Assembly (NCBI RefSeq): GCF_001049735.1
Contig: NZ_CVPC01000016.1
Location: 1 to 64,000 of the forward strand
DNA length: 64,000 nucleotides
From: Nereida ignava
Lineage (GTDB): Bacteria; Pseudomonadota; Alphaproteobacteria; Rhodobacterales; Rhodobacteraceae
Direction of reading: 5' to 3'
Of this stretch, positions 62,471 to 64,000 are shown piece by piece (position 1 is the stretch's first letter; each line of letters begins with the position of its first letter). The notes beneath the pieces are model-generated. The model was not told where the DNA came from. It made no database searches and saw only the letters and a list, made by a program, of their open reading frames with translations. The translations under genes were made by a program, and so were the position numbers.

Positions 62471-62601
62471 GTGGATTCCAACAAAGGTGGCTTCCTGGAT
62501 TCCTCGATGGAATCCACTTGCACGGATGCAGGAAAGCGTAACCCTTTATAATGATTCAGGTTTTTGCGCGTCGTCCGCGTGCTGGCTTCCAGGTGGATTC
62601 C
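62471..62601. repeat. Three copies of GTGGATTCC (two direct, one inverted)
   Basis: GTGGATTCC occurs at 62471-62479 and 62593-62601, and its complement GGAATCCAC at 62509-62517. The neighbouring TGGCTTCC is also repeated twice (62489-62496 and 62583-62590 region). The group may be a set of protein-binding sites in a prophage control region. Confidence 0.5.
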
Positions 62602-62681
62602 CCGGTGAAAAGGCCAGACGCTAGGAAACTTGCGCGCTGAGTACGCCCGTATACGCAAAGGCCCGAGGAGGAACCATGGGA

Positions 62682-62692
62682 GGGGGGGGGGG
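62682..62692 (+). repeat. Homopolymer run of 11 G
   Basis: A continuous 11-G tract right after ATGGGA. Runs of this length are uncommon and prone to slippage. The only frame that starts here runs into the Abi gene's antisense and is not likely to be coding. Confidence 0.6.
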
Positions 62693-62810
62693 CGGACGCA
62701 CACGGCCCTCTTCGGAAATTCATGCGGCTGGCCATCGCTGGGCCGTAACTTCCCCGAACCGGCCTTTTGAGACATCGTGCAGCAATTTTGGATGGGTGAG
62801 GGTTGGCGCG

Positions 62811-63791
62811 TCAGTTCCAGATGGCCTCCTGCTCCCAATTCTCCGGGAACCCAGCGGTCTGCGGGCGGATCTCGTACGGGAGGTCTTGGGTCAGGATCAT
62901 GTCACGAAGACGGATGTGCCACTTGGTGCGCGGATAGTACTGCCGCATAATGAAGGTCATGATGACGATCGCGCTGTAGATCTTTTTCGTGGGCGCATCG
63001 TCGCCCATCCTGGGCTGTCGGAGGTGGTCAAGCTGTCCGAATGTCTTTTTCGGGGGGACGCCTGGGCTGTTTACCAAGGGCTTATTCCACGTCCGGGCGT
63101 GATGTGCGCAGCTGTTGCGGACGTCGTTGAGCGCTGTGATCCATGAAGCGAATGTCTTCATGGGGAGGTCTGGGTGAATGCGCGCCGCGATTGCCATTTT
63201 GTTTTTGTCGGAGAGGTGGGCGATAATGTGGGTCAGGTTGCCCCAGGTCCATGTCCCAGCCTCGATCCAGATCGGTGGGGGACCAAAGTAATTTCGTGCA
63301 AAATGCTTCGCGAAGTCCTCTTTCGAGCTTTTGAAGTGCTGATCCAGGCCGGCTATGAAACGCTCGAGAGGCGTGCTTTCATCTTCGTCCTTTTCGCTGA
63401 AGCGATCCTTGTATGAGCGCCTGTCGCGGTGGGCATGTGGTCCCAGCTCCCCGAGGACTTCAATCATCGCGGTTCTAACCGCGATCTCGATACGCTCGAT
63501 CGCGTCCAGAAGTTCTATACGCAAGGCTTTGTCGAAGAGATAGAAGTTGATCGCATGATCGAAGGTCGTACCCACTTTGAACTTGTCGCATCGAACTTTC
63601 TGGTCCTCCTCACCGTTTGCCGCTGGGATCGTGCAGAAGTCACGGTACGGATACCCAAACGCGCTGAGTCGGTAGTATCCTATGCGGTGCAGGGAGCGCT
63701 CGGCATGGCCTCGGTCACGAATTTCCATGCCCCTCATCAACATTATGTCGATACATTCATCGGTCGACTTGTGCTGCTTGAGGTACTTCAA
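62811..63791 (-). CDS. Abi family abortive infection protein (AbiD/AbiF-like, HEPN)
   Basis: A 326-residue Abi_2 family protein. The N-terminal block RIGYYRLSAFGYPYR (36-50) is the family signature, and the HEPN RNase motif Rx4H is at Arg225-His230 (RNSCAH). The start is a TTG at 63791, since no earlier ATG exists in frame. A -35/-10 promoter lies about 100 bases upstream. It is at the edge of the prophage accessory block and probably protects against other phages by RNA cleavage. Some AbiF-type genes carry a small RNA ahead of them. Confidence 0.85.
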   Translation of the reverse strand: MKYLKQHKSTDECIDIMLMRGMEIRDRGHAERSLHRIGYYRLSAFGYPYRDFCTIPAANGEEDQKVRCDKFKVGTTFDHAINFYLFDKALRIELLDAIERIEIAVRTAMIEVLGELGPHAHRDRRSYKDRFSEKDEDESTPLERFIAGLDQHFKSSKEDFAKHFARNYFGPPPIWIEAGTWTWGNLTHIIAHLSDKNKMAIAARIHPDLPMKTFASWITALNDVRNSCAHHARTWNKPLVNSPGVPPKKTFGQLDHLRQPRMGDDAPTKKIYSAIVIMTFIMRQYYPRTKWHIRLRDMILTQDLPYEIRPQTAGFPENWEQEAIWN

Positions 63792-63884
63792 TGTTGATAC
63801 GGCTACATCCAGAAATTAGAAGACCGGGCTGTAACGAGGCGACTGAGGCCAGGTCAGGGAGCACCGGTCATAAGGCAAGAAAGG
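63792..63884 (-). other. Leader of the Abi gene, possible small structured RNA
   Basis: Between the promoter and the TTG start lies a leader of roughly 85 bases. On the minus strand GACCGG and CCGGTC, about 40 bases apart, could close a stem. AbiF genes are known to have associated small RNAs, but I could not confirm that this leader fits the known motif. Confidence 0.3.
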
Positions 63885-63912
63885 ATAATAGCGTCGGCGC
63901 TGACGATGTCAA
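63885..63912 (-). promoter_or_regulatory. Sigma70-like promoter of the Abi gene
   Basis: On the minus strand, TTGACA (63912-63907) is followed after 16 bases by TATTAT (63890-63885). Both hexamers are near consensus, unusual in this GC-rich sequence. It points to the Abi gene, whose start is 94 bases downstream. Confidence 0.7.
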
Positions 63913-64000
63913 CATTGTAGATGGAGCACCGAACGGTGAGGCAGTGCGGGATATCGGTTCGCTGCGCCCGGACTTAATCGTGACTGCGCTTTGCAGCCAT

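Larger units (their letters stand above)
62382..62810. other. Spacer with short repeats and a G tract, no clear gene
   Basis: About 430 bases between the terminator and the Abi gene. The open frames seen here have unusual composition and no ribosome binding site. It contains the repeat group at 62471-62601 and the 11-G run at 62682-62692, listed separately. Confidence 0.5.

Noticed and set aside
62458-62838. A 126-residue minus-strand frame between Abi and the methyltransferase
   Set aside because: The composition is unlike a real protein, there is no ribosome binding site, and the region contains the repeat group.
62676-63146. A 156-residue open frame starting at the 11-G run
   Set aside because: Most of it is antisense to the Abi gene and the start has poly-Gly from the G run. 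No homologous features.

Overview
This window looks like a chromosomal segment of a GC-rich alphaproteobacterium, most likely of the order Rhodobacterales. The grounds are an rRNA operon tail (5S rRNA followed by an initiator tRNA-Met), a ParB/RepB-type gene pair, a MarR-type EPS regulator, and head and tail genes of the kind common in Rhodobacterales prophages. Taxonomy is inferred from gene content and style; no database search was run.

Layout. 1-0.65 kb: end of an rRNA operon (5S, terminator, tRNA-fMet, terminator). 0.8-2.6 kb, minus strand: a Fic AMP-transferase preceded by a cluster of four octamer repeats, and a NusG/RfaH-like antiterminator. 2.8-6.4 kb: a large serine recombinase with two ParB/RepB-like proteins in one operon. 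6.9-32.4 kb, plus strand: a large capsule/exopolysaccharide locus. It holds a MarR-type regulator, UDP-ManNAcA synthesis (wecB, wecC), a nonulosonic acid module (neuB, neuC, neuA) with HisF/HisH paralogues and an N-acetyl sugar amidotransferase, decoration enzymes (acyltransferase, pyruvyltransferase), a flippase, a polymerase-like membrane protein, an asparagine-synthase-like protein, a heparinase-like lyase, glycosyltransferases, and a complete set of PglC/D/E/F homologues that should make and load UDP-N,N'-diacetylbacillosamine. Read together, the Pgl set can supply the substrate for the NeuC/NeuB/NeuA enzymes, giving a CMP-legionaminic-acid-type sugar that the amidotransferase trio could convert to an acetamidino form.

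32.4-58.7 kb, minus strand: the late operon of a lambda-like siphoviral prophage, read right to left: small and large terminase, gpW connector, portal, S49 protease with a nested scaffold start, decoration protein, gpE-type capsid, head-tail genes, tail tube, tail chaperones with a canonical -1 slippery site, tape measure, tail tip and protein J, holin, endolysin, overlapping Rz/Rz1 spanins and several fibres. Three tRNA genes (CAT, TAA, TGA anticodons) lie inside this operon on the opposite strand.

The most unusual part is the distal end of the late operon (32.4-35.3 kb): a 98-residue protein with a tail-fibre-like N-terminus and a C-terminus rich in Asn-Cys pairs, tightly packed with two putative Fe(II)/2-oxoglutarate oxygenases and a radical SAM/SPASM maturase. 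This looks like a RiPP-style modification cassette serving a phage tail-fibre component.

58.8-64 kb: small accessory genes of the prophage type on the plus strand, a ParB-domain DNA methyltransferase, a strong minus-strand terminator, a repeat-rich spacer with an 11-G tract, and an Abi-family (HEPN) abortive infection gene with its own promoter. No integrase of the phage, repressor or att sites could be identified inside the window.
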